From: Odontesthes bonariensis
Lineage: Eukaryota; Chordata; Actinopteri; Atheriniformes; Atherinopsidae
DNA length: 64,000 bases
NCBI RefSeq assembly: GCF_027942865.1
Contig: NC_134511.1
Span: 717,866 to 781,865 of the forward strand
Direction: 5' to 3'
The notes beneath the pieces are model-generated. The model was not told where the DNA came from, made no database searches, and saw nothing but the letters and a program-made list of their open reading frames with translations. Below, one piece after another: positions 44,771 to 55,364 of this stretch. The position numbers and the translations under genes are program-made. Numbering within the stretch: position 1 is the first letter of the stretch; each line of letters starts with the position of its first letter.

Positions 44771-44777
44771 CTTTCAC
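42765..44777 (-). CDS. RTE LINE reverse transcriptase ORF (5' truncated, otherwise intact)
   Basis: A 670-codon frame without internal stop. Residues 1-150 form a K/R-rich linker. The reverse transcriptase begins near residue 165 with VVVPLFKKGD (223-232), QCGFRPGRGT (272-281), motif A FVDLEKAFD (306-314), motif B GLRQGCPLSP (364-373) and motif C FADD (405-408). The three catalytic aspartates are therefore present. The C-terminus has RTRWRDYVSRLAWERLG and ends PRPDPRTSGR. The first codons are contributed by flanking target sequence, so no native start remains. The APE endonuclease is missing, so it cannot move by itself. Frame integrity implies a young insertion. Confidence 0.85.
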   Translation of the reverse strand: MKEIDEAADRSCGRKVVGACRGGNPRTRWWTPVVREAVKLKKESYRAFLASGTLEAADGYRQAKRNAASAVAEAKTRAWEEFGEAMENDFRTASRRFWSTIRRLRGGKRCTVNTVYGGGGALLTSTRDVVSRWGEYFEGLLNPTDTPSDEEAELGSSDVGPPISGAEVAEVVKKLLGGKAPGVDEVRPEFLKALDVVGLSWLTRLCSIAWTSGQVPLDWQIGVVVPLFKKGDRRVCSNYRGITLLSLPGKVFSGVLERRIRRIVESRIQEVQCGFRPGRGTVDQLYTLRRILEGAWEFAQPVYMCFVDLEKAFDRVPRGLLWGVLREYGVPDSLIWAVRSLYDRCQSLVRIAGSKSDMFPVRVGLRQGCPLSPILFIIFMDKISRRSQGVEGVRFGDLRIGSLLFADDLVLLASSGRDLQLSLERFAAECEAAGMTISTSKSETMVFGRKRVECSLRVGNEILPQVEEFKYLGVLFTSEGRMEQEIDRRIGAASAVMRALHRPVVVKKELSQKAKLSIYRSIYVPTLTYGHELWVVTERTRSRIQAAEMSFLRRVAGLSLRDRVRSSVIREGLGVEPLLLRIERSQMRWLGHLVRMPPGRLPGEVFRARPTGRRPRGRPRTRWRDYVSRLAWERLGVPPEELEEVAGDRDVWVSLLKLLPPRPDPRTSGR

Positions 44778-45004
44778 TTTACCTTTTTTGCCAAATGATC
44801 TGCAGAGAATGACTTGGTTTTGTGAACAAAATTAATCAGGAAAGCCCACAGCTGCAAATATGCAACATTGCCTAAAATGATCAAAAATAGCTCAATTCCA
44901 AAAACTCCAAAAATATTGGTTTATTCCCACCCAAAAAGATGCAAGAAGAGCCAAAATGATTTTTTTTCAATGATTATTCATATGCTTGGGTGCTACAAGG
45001 TTAA

Positions 45005-45124
45005 ATGTGCCAAATAAATAGGTGACCAAACTTTAGGCAAAAAAAAGTGAAGCTTTTATGTATTGTTATTAAAATTCGGGATCACACAGATGTGTCTACA
45101 GCGAACAAATGTATCTGGATATAT
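45005..45124. other. Short intergenic spacer
   Basis: Unremarkable AT-rich sequence between the TTAA element and an inverted L2 3' end. Confidence 0.5.
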
Positions 45125-45315
45125 CTGGATATATGTGTTTATTCAATTCAGTTCATTTTAATATCATTTAAGTATCACAACAGAAGTTTTCCAATTTAAT
45201 CCAGTTTAATCCAAAAAATAAAAAGTTTGAAACTGAAACTTCTCTCTGATCTAATCTCCAATCCTGAGCTGCACGAGGCGACTGTGGGGAGAAAAAACTC
45301 CCTTTGAACAGGAAG
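45125..45315 (-). mobile_element. Inverted L2-like LINE 3' end
   Basis: attcaattcagttcatttta, then gaggcgactgtggggagaaa and ctccctttgaacaggaagaa are the reverse complement of the L2-like 3' region at 21515-21800. It continues into the expanded array and, beyond it, into gaccagctgggggctga (compare cagctggtggagg at 21409 inverted). Confidence 0.75.
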
Positions 45316-45784
45316 AAACCTCCATCAGAACCAGGACCAGGACCAGGAAGAAACCTCCATCAGAACCAGAACCAGGACCAGGAAGAAACCTCCATCAGAA
45401 CCAGGACCAGGACCAGGAAGAAACCTCCATCAGAACCAGGACCAGGAAGAAACCTCCACCAGAACCAGAACCAGGACCAGGAAGAAACCTCCATCAGAAC
45501 CAGAACCAGGACCAGGAAGAAATCGGTATCAGAACCAGGACCAGGAAGAAACCTCCATCAGAACCAGGACCAGGAACAAACCTCCATCAGAACCAGGACC
45601 AGGAACAAACCTCCATCAGAACCAGGACCAGGAAGAAACCTCCATCAGAACCAGAACCAGGACCAGGAAGAAATCGGCATCAGAACCAGGACCAGGAAGA
45701 AACCTCCATCAGAACCAGGACCAGGAACAAACCTCCATCAGAACCAGGACCAGGAGGAAACTTCCATCAGAACCAAAAACCATC
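45308..45784. repeat. Minisatellite grown from L2-like 3' UTR (ggaagaaacctccatcagaa)
   Basis: About 14 units of 28-45 bases consisting of ggaagaaacctccatcagaa plus one to three ccagga(a/c) hexamers. The unit start matches the single-copy L2 sequence gaacaggaagaaacctctgg (reverse of 21507-21526). Variable hexamer number gives the length differences. The plus frame reads KPPSEPGPG, an artefact. Confidence 0.95.
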
Positions 45785-45810
45785 TGCCTGGACCAGCTGG
45801 GGGCTGATCC

Positions 45811-46301
45811 CGACTGTTTTAAGACTGTTTTTTCCCGCCTGTTGAATGTCACACACTGGTGCAAAGCTGAGTCACTTCGGTTTGGTCCGTGTGAACGATC
45901 GAACAGGAACTCCGGCCTAACAACAACATATTTTTTGGTCTGATAACAGCAGGTGAGATTTTTACGGTCTTTGTTCTCTTTTCTTTCTTCCTCGTTTTGA
46001 ATCTTCAGAGTTGTGATGAGGACTGGTCCCCGCCCCCCCTCCACCCTCTCTTCTCACGTCTCTGTTCTCAATAAAAACCTCCTGAAATGCTGCCAAAGCA
46101 TCAGCCTTCTGAGGACCTGGGAGCCCCCTCCACCCGAGCAGCAGCACAATTCATCGGAAACTTCGGTGAAGGTGAGAAACTCTCAGTCATCTTGAGTCAT
46201 CAGGCGGTTGTTTTCTGCCTCGTTGGGGCTTCAGAACGATGCGTTTGGTGGTTGTTTTCTGCCTGGTTGGGGCTTCAGAACGATGCGTTTGGCCCCTGCA
46301 G
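45811..46301. promoter_or_regulatory. Upstream region of the plus-strand secreted-protein gene
   Basis: Non-repetitive sequence that should hold the promoter and 5' UTR. A donor-like GGTGAAG|gtgaga at about 46170-46180 could end a non-coding first exon, and ggcccctgcag just before 46302 could be its acceptor. A 46-base direct duplication (tggttgttttctgcctcgtt and following) lies at about 46205-46296. No clear TATA box. Confidence 0.35.
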
Positions 46302-46408
46302 ATGCGTCTCCGGCCCTGGATGATGCTGCTGGTCCTGCTGTCTGGACGCCGTCTGACCGCGGTCGACGTGAACCGGCTGACTCAAGTTGTTCGAGCCATC
46401 AGGACACA
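46302..46408 (+). CDS. Secreted deaminase-like protein, signal-peptide exon
   Basis: ATG at 46302 opens MRLRPWMMLLVLLSGRRLTA, a good signal peptide (basic start, MMLLVLL core), then VDVNRLTQVVRAIRT. The exon ends ACACA|gtgagt, leaving CA. The exon at 56274 supplies G, making CAG, so the join reads IRTQYGSEGQF in frame. The start is preceded directly by ctgcag, which may be an acceptor. Together with exon 2 the protein would be about 809 residues and exported. Fish genomes carry a family of uncharacterised secreted proteins with this N-terminal pattern, recalled without a search. Confidence 0.7.
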
Positions 46409-46659
46409 GTGAGTTGGGACTGCGTTTCATCTCAATGACTCTTTTGACATGCAGATTTAAAGCTGTTTTAAGTGGAAAGGAATCTCACCTGAGAGCTTCT
46501 TCAAAATACATGAAAACAATCTTAAACATGTTGGAACACGTCCGTGTGTCCCACTCTGTAGCATCTCTCTCTAAACCAGTGAGCTGGGTATTTGAAAGGC
46601 CCGGCATACTTTGGTTTTAAATTGGTGAGGATTTATACAAATGCAAAAATAGCAGATTT

Positions 46660-48700
46660 TATAACACACTGGCATATACTGTAAAATTACCCAAACAAAC
46701 AGTTTTCTTTCTGTCATGTACTGTAATCCAAAAAATACAGTATTATACAGTTGGATAAATTACAGTAAATGTGCTGTAAAATTACTAAAACACAGTTACC
46801 CTAACGGCATGTACTGTAGTCCAAAAAAACGGTTTTATACTGTTGGATAAATTACGGTAAATGTGCTGTAAAATTACTAAAACACAGTTACCCTAACGGC
46901 ATGTACTGTAGTCCAAAAAAAAAGTATTATACTGTTGGATAAATTACGGTAAATGTGCTGTAAAATGACTAAAACACAGTTACCCTAACGGCATGTACTG
47001 TAGTCCAAAAAAACGGTATTATACTGTTGGATAAATTACGGTAAATTCGCTCTAAAATGACTAAAACACAGTTACCCTAACGGCATGTACTGTAGTCCGA
47101 AAAAAACGGTATTATACTGTTGGATAAATTACAGTAAATGCGCTATAAAATGACTAAAACACAGTTACCCTAACGGCATGTACTGTAGTCCAAAAAAACG
47201 GTATTATACTGTTGGATAAATTACGGTAAATTTGCTCTACAATTACTAAAACACAGTTACCCTAACAGCATGTACTGTAATCCAAAAAATACGGTATTAT
47301 ACTGTTGGATAAATTACAGTAAATGTGCTGGAAAATAACCAAAACCTAAAGTTCTCTTTCTGTCATGTACTGTAATCCAAAAATACGGTATCGTACAGTT
47401 AAATAAATTACGGTACATGGGGTGTAAAATTACTAAAACACAGTTACCCTACCGTCATATACTGTAATCCAAAAAAACGGTATTATACTGTTGGATAAAT
47501 TACGGTAAATGCGCTGTAAAATTACTAAAACCCAAAGTTTTCTTTCTGTCATGTACTGTAATCCAAAAAAACGGTATTATACAGTTAAATAAGTTACGGT
47601 AAATGGGCTGTAAAATACTAAAACACAGTTACCCTAACGGCATGTACTGTAATCCAAAAACACGGTATTATACTGTTGGATAAATTACGGTAAATGCGCT
47701 ATAAAATTACTAAAACCCAGTTACCCTACTGTCATGTACTGTAGTCCAAAAATACGGTATTGTACTTTTGGATAAATTACAGTAAATGCGCTGTAAAATT
47801 ACAAAAACACAGTTACCCTAATGTCATGTACTGTAGTCCAAAAAAACGGTTTTATACTGTTGGATAAATTACGGTAAATTTGCTCTACAATTACTAAAAC
47901 ACAGTTACCCTAACAGCATGTACTGTAATCCAAAAAATACGGTATTATACTGTTGGATAAATTACAGTAAATGTGCTGGAAAATAACCAAAACCTAAAGT
48001 TCTCTTTCTGTCATGTACTGTAATCCAAAAATACGGTATCGTACAGTTAAATAAATTACGGTACATGGGGTGTAAAATTACTAAAACACAGTTACCCTAC
48101 CGTCATATACTGTAATCCAAAAAAACGGTATTATACTGTTGGATAAATTACGGTAAATGCGCTGTAAAATTACTAAAACCCAAAGTTTTCTTTCTGTCAT
48201 GTACTGTAATCCAAAAAAACGGTATTATACAGTTAAATAAGTTACGGTAAATGGGCTGTAAAATACTAAAACACAGTTACCCTAACGGCATGTACTGTAA
48301 TCCAAAAACACGGTATTATACTGTTGGATAAATTACGGTAAATGCGCTATAAAATTACTAAAACCCAGTTACCCTACTGTCATGTACTGTAGTCCAAAAA
48401 TACGGTATTGTACTTTTGGATAAATTACAGTAAATGCGCTGTAAAATTACAAAAACACAGTTACCCTAACAGCATGTACTGTAATCCAAAAAAACGGTAT
48501 TATACAGTTGGATAAATTACGGTAAATGTGCTGTAAAATTACTAAAGCCCAGTTACCCTTCCGTCATGTACTGTAATCCAAAAATACGGTATTATACAGT
48601 TAAATGAATTACGGTAGATGTGCTGCAAAATAACCACAACACCCACCGTTATTCTACGGTCATATACTGCAATCCAAAAAACGGTATTTGTACGGTTTTA
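46660..48700. repeat. 92-bp minisatellite array
   Basis: About 22 units of roughly 92 bases (ggtattatactgttggataa, then ctaaaacacagttaccctaa and gcatgtactgtaatccaaaa). A higher-order block of 648 bases is duplicated head to tail: tgctctacaattactaaaac at 47233 recurs at 47881 with all later variants in the same order. AT-rich, no ORFs. Confidence 0.95.
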
Positions 48701-49368
48701 TTAAACTACTTTAGTCTAATAACTCCCACCGTAAAGGCTGTTCTGAACTGATGAAACAGTGTCACACTCAAGCTCAGCCCTCCGATCACTGTATTTTTCG
48801 TGGTTTATTTTCGTAGAAGCATTTATGCTTTACGTGCTATGCTGACTAGCACCTATACAGTAACCGTGCCGTTCGCCAGGTAATCAACTGAAAATGACAC
48901 AAGTATAAAACAAAACCACAACATTAATTACACGGACATATTATTCACTGTATAATCTGCACACATAAACATATTTAAGTTTTAATCACTTTTTATACAT
49001 ATATCTTAACTCACCAGCTCAGCTTCACCAGTCAAAACAACGACATCCATAAAAATGAAGATCCGGCAAGTTACTACATCCGCCCCAAATAAAACGGGGG
49101 TAAATCCTAACACAAGGGGTCGCTATGAAATCACCACAAATGTAACAAATGGTAGAAAATAAACCAGCATGTTTAAAAAGCGGGAGAACTTCACACAGTA
49201 TTATACTGTTAAATAAGTAACAGTAGTTGCACTGTAAAATAACAGTAAAATAACAATAAAATAACAGTAAAATAACAGTAAAATACTGGCGTCACTGCTG
49301 CCAGTATTTTACTGTTATTTTACAGGGAAATTCTTTAGTGTACTTCTGATAGACTCTGCCTCTCTAAG
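48701..49368. mobile_element. Remnant of the MITE-like element from which the 92-bp array grew
   Basis: Ordinary sequence followed by another tattatactgttaaataagt unit at 49199. A palindrome at about 49268-49325 (acagtaaaatactggcgtca mirrored by tgccagtattttactgttat) closes it. This ACAGTAAAATACTGGC palindrome is a recurring fish MITE signature (from memory). The same motif family makes up the array, so the array probably lies inside one such element. Confidence 0.5.
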
Positions 49369-49374
49369 GTGCTC

Positions 49375-52194
49375 TTCATGTTACTCCAGCTGTTGTTAAT
49401 TAACCTGAATAGTTTCAGCTTGTTCCTCCAGCTGTTACTAATTAACCTGAATAGTTTCAGCTTGTTCCTCCAGCTGTTACTAATTAACCTGAATAGTTTC
49501 AGCTTGTTCCTCCAGCTGTTACTTATTAACCTGAATAGTTTCAGCTTGTTCCTCCAGCTGTTACTAATTAACCTGAATAGTTTCAGCTTGTTCCTCCAGC
49601 TGTCACTTATTAACCTGAATAGTTTCAGCTTGTTCCTCCAGCTGTTACTAATTAACCTGAATAGTTTCAGCTTGTTCCTCCAGCTGTCACTTATTAACCT
49701 GAATAGTTTCAGCTTGTTCCTCCAGCTGTTACTAATTAACCTGAATAGTTTCAGCTTGTTCCTCCAGCTGTTACTAATTAACCTGAATAGTTTCAGCTTG
49801 TTCCTCCAGCTGTCACTAATTAACCTGAATAGTTTCAGCTTGTTCCTCCAGCTGTTACTAATTAACCTGAATAGTTTCAGCTTGTTCCTCCAGCTGTTAC
49901 TAATTAACCTGTATAGTTTCAGCTTGTTCCTCCAGCTGTTACTAATTAACCTGAATAGTTTCAGCTTGTTCCTCCAGCTGTTGTTAATTAACCTGAATAG
50001 TTTCAGCTTGTTCCTCCAGCTGTTACTAATTAACCTGAATAGTTTCAGCTTGTTCCTCCAGCTGTCACTAATTAACCTGAATAGTTTCAGCTTGTTCCTC
50101 CAGCTGTTACTAATTAACCTGAATAGTTTCAGCTTGTTCCTCCAGCTGTCACTTATTAACCTGAATAGTTTCAGCTTGTTCCTCCAGCTGTTACTAATTA
50201 ACCTGTATAGTTTCAGCTTGTTCCTCCAGCTGTTACTAATTAACCTGAATAGTTTCAGCTTGTTCCTCCAGCTGTCACTAATTAACCTGAATAGTTTCAG
50301 CTTGTTCCTCCAGCTGTTACTAATTAACCTGAATAGTTTCAGCTTGTTCCTCCAGCTGTTACTAATTAACCTGTATAGTTTCAGCTTGTTCCTCCAGCTG
50401 TTACTAATTAACCTGAATAGTTTCAGCTTGTTCCTCCAGCTGTTGTTAATTAACCTGAATAGTTTCAGCTTGTTCCTCCAGCTGTCACTAATTAACCTGA
50501 ATAGTTTCAGCTTGTTCCTCCAGCTGTTACTAATTAACCTGAATAGTTTCAGCTTGTTCCTCCAGCTGTTACTAATTAACCTGAATAGTTTCAGCTTGTT
50601 CCTCCAGCTGTTACTTATTAACCTGAATAGTTTCAGCTTGTTCCTCCAGCTGTTACTAATTAACCTGAATAGTTTCAGCTTGTTCCTCCAGCTGTCACTT
50701 ATTAACCTGAATAGTTTCAGCTTGTTCCTCCAGCTGTTACTAATTAACCTGAATAGTTTCAGCTTGTTCCTCCAGCTGTCACTTATTAACCTGAATAGTT
50801 TCAGCTTGTTCCTCCAGCTGTTACTAATTAACCTGAATAGTTTCAGCTTGTTCCTCCAGCTGTTACTAATTAACCTGAATAGTTTCAGCTTGTTCCTCCA
50901 GCTGTCACTAATTAACCTGAATAGTTTCAGCTTGTTCCTCCAGCTGTTACTAATTAACCTGAATAGTTTCAGCTTGTTCCTCCAGCTGTTACTAATTAAC
51001 CTGTATAGTTTCAGCTTGTTCCTCCAGCTGTTACTAATTAACCTGAATAGTTTCAGCTTGTTCCTCCAGCTGTTGTTAATTAACCTGAATAGTTTCAGCT
51101 TGTTCCTCCAGCTGTTACTAATTAACCTGAATAGTTTCAGCTTGTTCCTCCAGCTGTCACTAATTAACCTGAATAGTTTCAGCTTGTTCCTCCAGCTGTT
51201 ACTAATTAACCTGAATAGTTTCAGCTTGTTCCTCCAGCTGTCACTTATTAACCTGAATAGTTTCAGCTTGTTCCTCCAGCTGTTACTAATTAACCTGTAT
51301 AGTTTCAGCTTGTTCCTCCAGCTGTTACTAATTAACCTGAATAGTTTCAGCTTGTTCCTCCAGCTGTCACTAATTAACCTGAATAGTTTCAGCTTGTTCC
51401 TCCAGCTGTTACTAATTAACCTGAATAGTTTCAGCTTGTTCCTCCAGCTGTTACTAATTAACCTGTATAGTTTCAGCTTGTTCCTCCAGCTGTTACTAAT
51501 TAACCTGAATAGTTTCAGCTTGTTCCTCCAGCTGTTGTTAATTAACCTGAATAGTTTCAGCTTGTTCCTCCAGCTGTCACTAATTAACCTGAATAGTTTC
51601 AGCTTGTTCCTCCAGCTGTCACTAATTAACCTGAATAGTTTCAGCTTGTTCCTCCAGCTGTTACTAATTAACCTGAATAGTTTCAGCTTGTTCCTCCAGC
51701 TGTTACTAATTAACCTGTATAGTTTCAGCTTGTTCCTCCAGCTGTTACTAATTAACCTGAATAGTTTCAGCTTGTTCCTCCAGCTGTTGTTAATTAACCT
51801 GAATAGTTTCAGCTTGTTCCTCCAGCTGTCACTAATTAACCTGAATAGTTTCAGCTTGTTCCTCCAGCTGTTACTAATTAACCTGAATAGTTTCAGCTTG
51901 TTCCTCCAGCTGTTACTAATTAACCTGAATAGTTTCAGCTTGTTCCTCCAGCTGTTACTAATTAACCTGAATAGTTTCAGCTTGTTCCTCCAGCTGTTAC
52001 TAATTAACCTGAATAGTTTCAGCTTGTTCCTCCAGCTGTTACTAATTAACCTGAATAGTTTCAGCTTGTTCCTCCAGCTGTCGCTAATTAACCTGAATAG
52101 TTTCAGCTTGTTCCTCCAGCTGTTACTAATTAACCTGAATAGTTTCAGCTTGTTCCTCCAGCTGTCGCTAATTAACCTGAATAGTTTTAGCTTG
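49375..52194. repeat. 42-bp minisatellite array, about 67 copies
   Basis: The unit is ctgttactaattaacctgaa then tagtttcagcttgttcctcc and ag. Variants are few (gttgtt, gtcact, gtcgct, ctgtat) and recur in ordered blocks. 14 codons per unit leave both strands open for over 1000 codons (LLLINLNSFSLFLQ on plus, LFRLISNSWRNKLK on minus). No start context or domain, so not a gene. The end is broken by the RTE copy, and the final partial unit continues at 55600. Confidence 0.97.
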
Positions 52195-53525
52195 GGCGGC
52201 AGCCTGGGCAACATCCGAAGGCAGGGACCTTGGCGGTCTGATCCTCGGCTACTGAAGCTGGCTCTTGGGACGTGGAACGTCACCTCTCTGCTGGGGAAGG
52301 AGCCTGAGCTGGTGCGCGAGCCTGAGCGGTTCCGGCTAGATATAGTCGGACTTACCTCGACGCATGGCTTGGGCTCCGGAACAAGCCTCCTCGAGAGGGG
52401 TTGGACTCTCTTCCACTCTGGAGTTGCCCGCGGTGAGAGGCGTAGAGCAGGTGTGGGCATACATACTCGGCGGTTGCTGAGGCAAAAACTCGTTCTTGGG
52501 AGGAGTTCGGGGAGGCCATGGAGAACGACTTCCGGACGGCCTCGAGGAGATTCTGGTCCACCATCCGGCGGCTCAGGGGGGGAAAGCGGTGCACCGTCAA
52601 CACCGTGTATGGTGAGGGCGGGGCTCTGCTGACTTCAACTAGGGACGTCGTGAGTCGGTGGGGGGAATACATCGAGGGCCTCCTCAATCCTACCGACACG
52701 CCTTCCGATGAGGAAGCAGAGTTGGGGAGCTCGGACGTGGGGCCTCCCATTTCTGGGGCTGAGGTTGCCGAGGTGGTCAAAAAACTCCTCGGTGGCAAGG
52801 CCCCGGGGGTGGATGAGGTCCGTCCTGAGTTCCTCAAGGCTCCGGATGTTGTGGGGCTGTCTTGGCTGACACGCCTCTGCAGCATCGCGTGGACATCGGG
52901 GGCAGTGCCTCTGGACTGGCAGATCGGGGTGGTGGTCCCCCTCTTTAAAAAGGGGGCCGGAGGGTGTGTTCCAGCTATAGGGGGATCACACTCCTCAGCC
53001 TCCCTGGTAAGGTCTTTTCGTGACATGTTTCCTGTGAGGGTTGGACTCCGTCAGGGCTGCCCTTTGTCACCGATTCTGTTCATAGTTTTTATGGACAGAA
53101 TTTCTAGGCGCAGCCAGGGCGTCGAGGGGGTCCGTTTTGGCGACCTCAGAATCGGGTCTCTGCTTTTTGCGGACGATGCGGTTCTGTTGGCGTCCTCAGG
53201 CCGTGACCTTCAGCTCTCACTGGAGCGGTTCGCGGCCGAGTGTGTAGCGGCTGGGATGAGAATCAGCACCTCCAAATCTGAGACCATGGTCCTCGGCCGG
53301 AAAAGGGTGGAATGCCCTCTCCGGGTCGGAAATGAGATCCTTCCCCAAGTGGAGGAGTTCAAGTATCTCGGGGTCTTGTTCACGAGTGAGGGACGAATGG
53401 AGCGGGAGGTTGACAGACGGATCGGTGCGGCGTCTGCAGTGATGCGGGCTCTGCACCGGCCCGTCGTGGTGAAGAAGGACCTGAGCCAGAAGGTGAAGCT
53501 CTCGATTTACTGGTCAATCTATGTT

Positions 53526-53945
53526 CCTACCCTCACCTGTGGTCACGAGCTGTGGGTAGTGACCGAAAGAACGAGATCCTACCCTCACCTATGGTCACGA
53601 GCTGTGGGTAGTGACCGAAAGAACGAGATCCTACCCTCACCTATGGTCAAGAGCTGTGGGCAGGGACCGAAAGAACGAGTTCCTACCCTCACCTATGGTC
53701 ACGAGCTGTGGGTAGGGACCGAAAGAACGAGATCCTACCCTCACCTGTGGTCACGAGCTGTGGGTAGTGACCGAAAGAACGAGATCCTACCCTCACCTAT
53801 GGTCACGAGCTGTGGGTAGTGACCGAAAGAACGAGATCCTACCCTCACCTATGGTCACGAGCTGTGGGTAGGGACCGAAAGAACGAGATCCTACCCTCAC
53901 CTATGGTCACGAGCTGTGGGTAGTGACCGAAAGAACGAGATCGCG
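53526..53945. repeat. 52-bp tandem amplification inside the RTE ORF
   Basis: Eight copies of cctaccctcacctatggtca plus cgagctgtgggtagtgaccg and aaagaacgagat, spaced exactly 52 bases. In the intact copy this segment (PTLTYGHELWVVTERTRS) occurs once. 52 is not a multiple of three, so the frame is lost after one unit. Confidence 0.95.
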
Positions 53946-54085
53946 AATACAAGCGGCCGAAATGAGTTTCCTCCGCAGGGTGTCTGGGCTCTCCCTTAGA
54001 GATAGGGTGAGAAGCTCGGTCATCGGGGAGGGGCTCGGAGTAGAACCGCTGCTCCTCCGCATCGAGAGGAGTCAGATGAGGTGGC

Positions 54086-55364
54086 TCGGGCATCTGGTTA
54101 GGATGCCTCCTGGGGCATCTGGTTAGGATGCCTCCTGGGGCATCTGGTTAGGATGCCTCCTGGGGCATCTGGTGAGAATGCCTCCTGGGGCATCTGGTTA
54201 GGATGCCTCCTGGGGCATCTGGTTAGGATGCCTCCTGGGGCATCTGGTTAGGATGCCTCCTGGGGCATCTGGTTAGGTTGCCTCCTGGGGCATCTGGTTA
54301 GGATGCTTCCGGGGGCATCTGGTTAGGATGCTTCCGGGGGCATCTGGTTAGGATGCTTCCGGAGGCATCTGGTTAGGATGCTTCCGGGGGTATCTGGTTA
54401 GGATGCTTCCGGGGGCATCTGGTTAGGATGCCTCCTGGGGTATCTGGTTAGGATGCTTCCGGGGGCATCTGGTTAGGATGCCTCCTGGGGTATCTGGTTA
54501 GGATGCTTCCGGGGGCATCTGGTTAGGATGCTTCCGGGGGCATCTGGTTAGGATGCCTCCTGGGGCATCTGGTTAGGTTGCCTCCTGGGGCATCTGGTTA
54601 GGATGCTTCCGGGGGCATCTGGTTAGGATGCTTCCGGGGGCATCTGGTTAGGATGCTTCCGGGGGCATCTGGTTAGGATGCCTCCTGGGGTATCTGGTTA
54701 GGATGCTTCCGGGGGCATCTGGTTAGGATGCTTCCGGGGGCATCTGGTTAGGATGCTTCCGGGGGCATCTGGTTAGGATGCCTCCTGGGGTATCTGGTTA
54801 GGATGCTTCCGGGGGCATCTGGTTAGGATGCTTCCGGGGGCATCTGGTTAGGATGCCTCCTGGGGTATCTGGTTAGGATGCTTCCGGGGGCATCTGGTTA
54901 GGATGCTTCCGGGGGCATCTGGTTAGGATGCTTCCGGGGGCATCTGGTTAGGATGCCTCCTGGGGTATCTGGTTAGGATGCTTCCGGGGGCATCTGGTTA
55001 GGATGCCTCCTGGGGCATCTGGTTAGGATGCTTCCGGGGGCATCTGGTTAGGATGCTTCCGGGGGCATCTGGTTAGGATGCTTCCGGGGGCATCTGGTTA
55101 GGATGCCTCCTGGGGTATCTGGTTAGGATGCTTCCGGGGGCATCTGGTTAGGATGCCTCCTGGGGCATCTGGTTAGGATGCTTCCGGGGGCATCTGGTTA
55201 GGATGCTTCCGGGGGCATCTGGTTAGGATGCTTCCGGGGGCATCTGGTTAGGATGCCTCCTGGGGCATCTGGTTAGGATGCTTCCGGGGGCATCTGGTTA
55301 GGATGCCTCCTGGGGCATCTGGTTAGGATGCCTCCTGGGGCATCTGGTTAGGGTGCCTCCTGGA
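54086..55364. repeat. 25-bp tandem amplification inside the RTE ORF
   Basis: About 50 copies of ggggcatctggttaggatgc plus ctcct or ttccg. It derives from the segment encoding GHLVRMPPG, single-copy in the other RTE. Two main variants, cctcctggggc and cttccgggggc, alternate in blocks. On both sides the LINE coding sequence resumes (RWLGHLVRMPPG before, RLPGEVFRARPTGRR after). Confidence 0.97.

Larger units (their letters stand above)
42419..45004. mobile_element. piggyBac-like TTAA-flanked element with nested RTE insertion
   Basis: TTAA at 42419-42422 and 45001-45004 flanks exact 14-base inverted ends ccttgtagcaccca (42423-42436) and tgggtgctacaagg (44987-45000). TTAA target duplication with termini starting CC is the piggyBac hallmark. 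Removing the RTE copy leaves about 540 bp without a transposase, so this was a short non-autonomous element. Sub-terminal sequences near both ends also mirror each other loosely (gcagatatgcaaca at 42440 and ctgcaaatatgcaaca at 44852, in the same orientation). Confidence 0.75.

Noticed and set aside
46012..46620. Other short ORFs around the signal-peptide exon
   Set aside because: Frames other than the one starting at 46302 lack a hydrophobic leader and do not join to the exon at 56274.
49335..52632. Open frames of over 1000 codons on both strands (LINLNSFSLFLQ and LFRLISNSWRNKL repeats)
   Set aside because: Period of 42 bases is a multiple of three and the unit lacks stops in these frames. 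Both strands are equally open, there is no domain, and the frames run into an RTE pseudogene.
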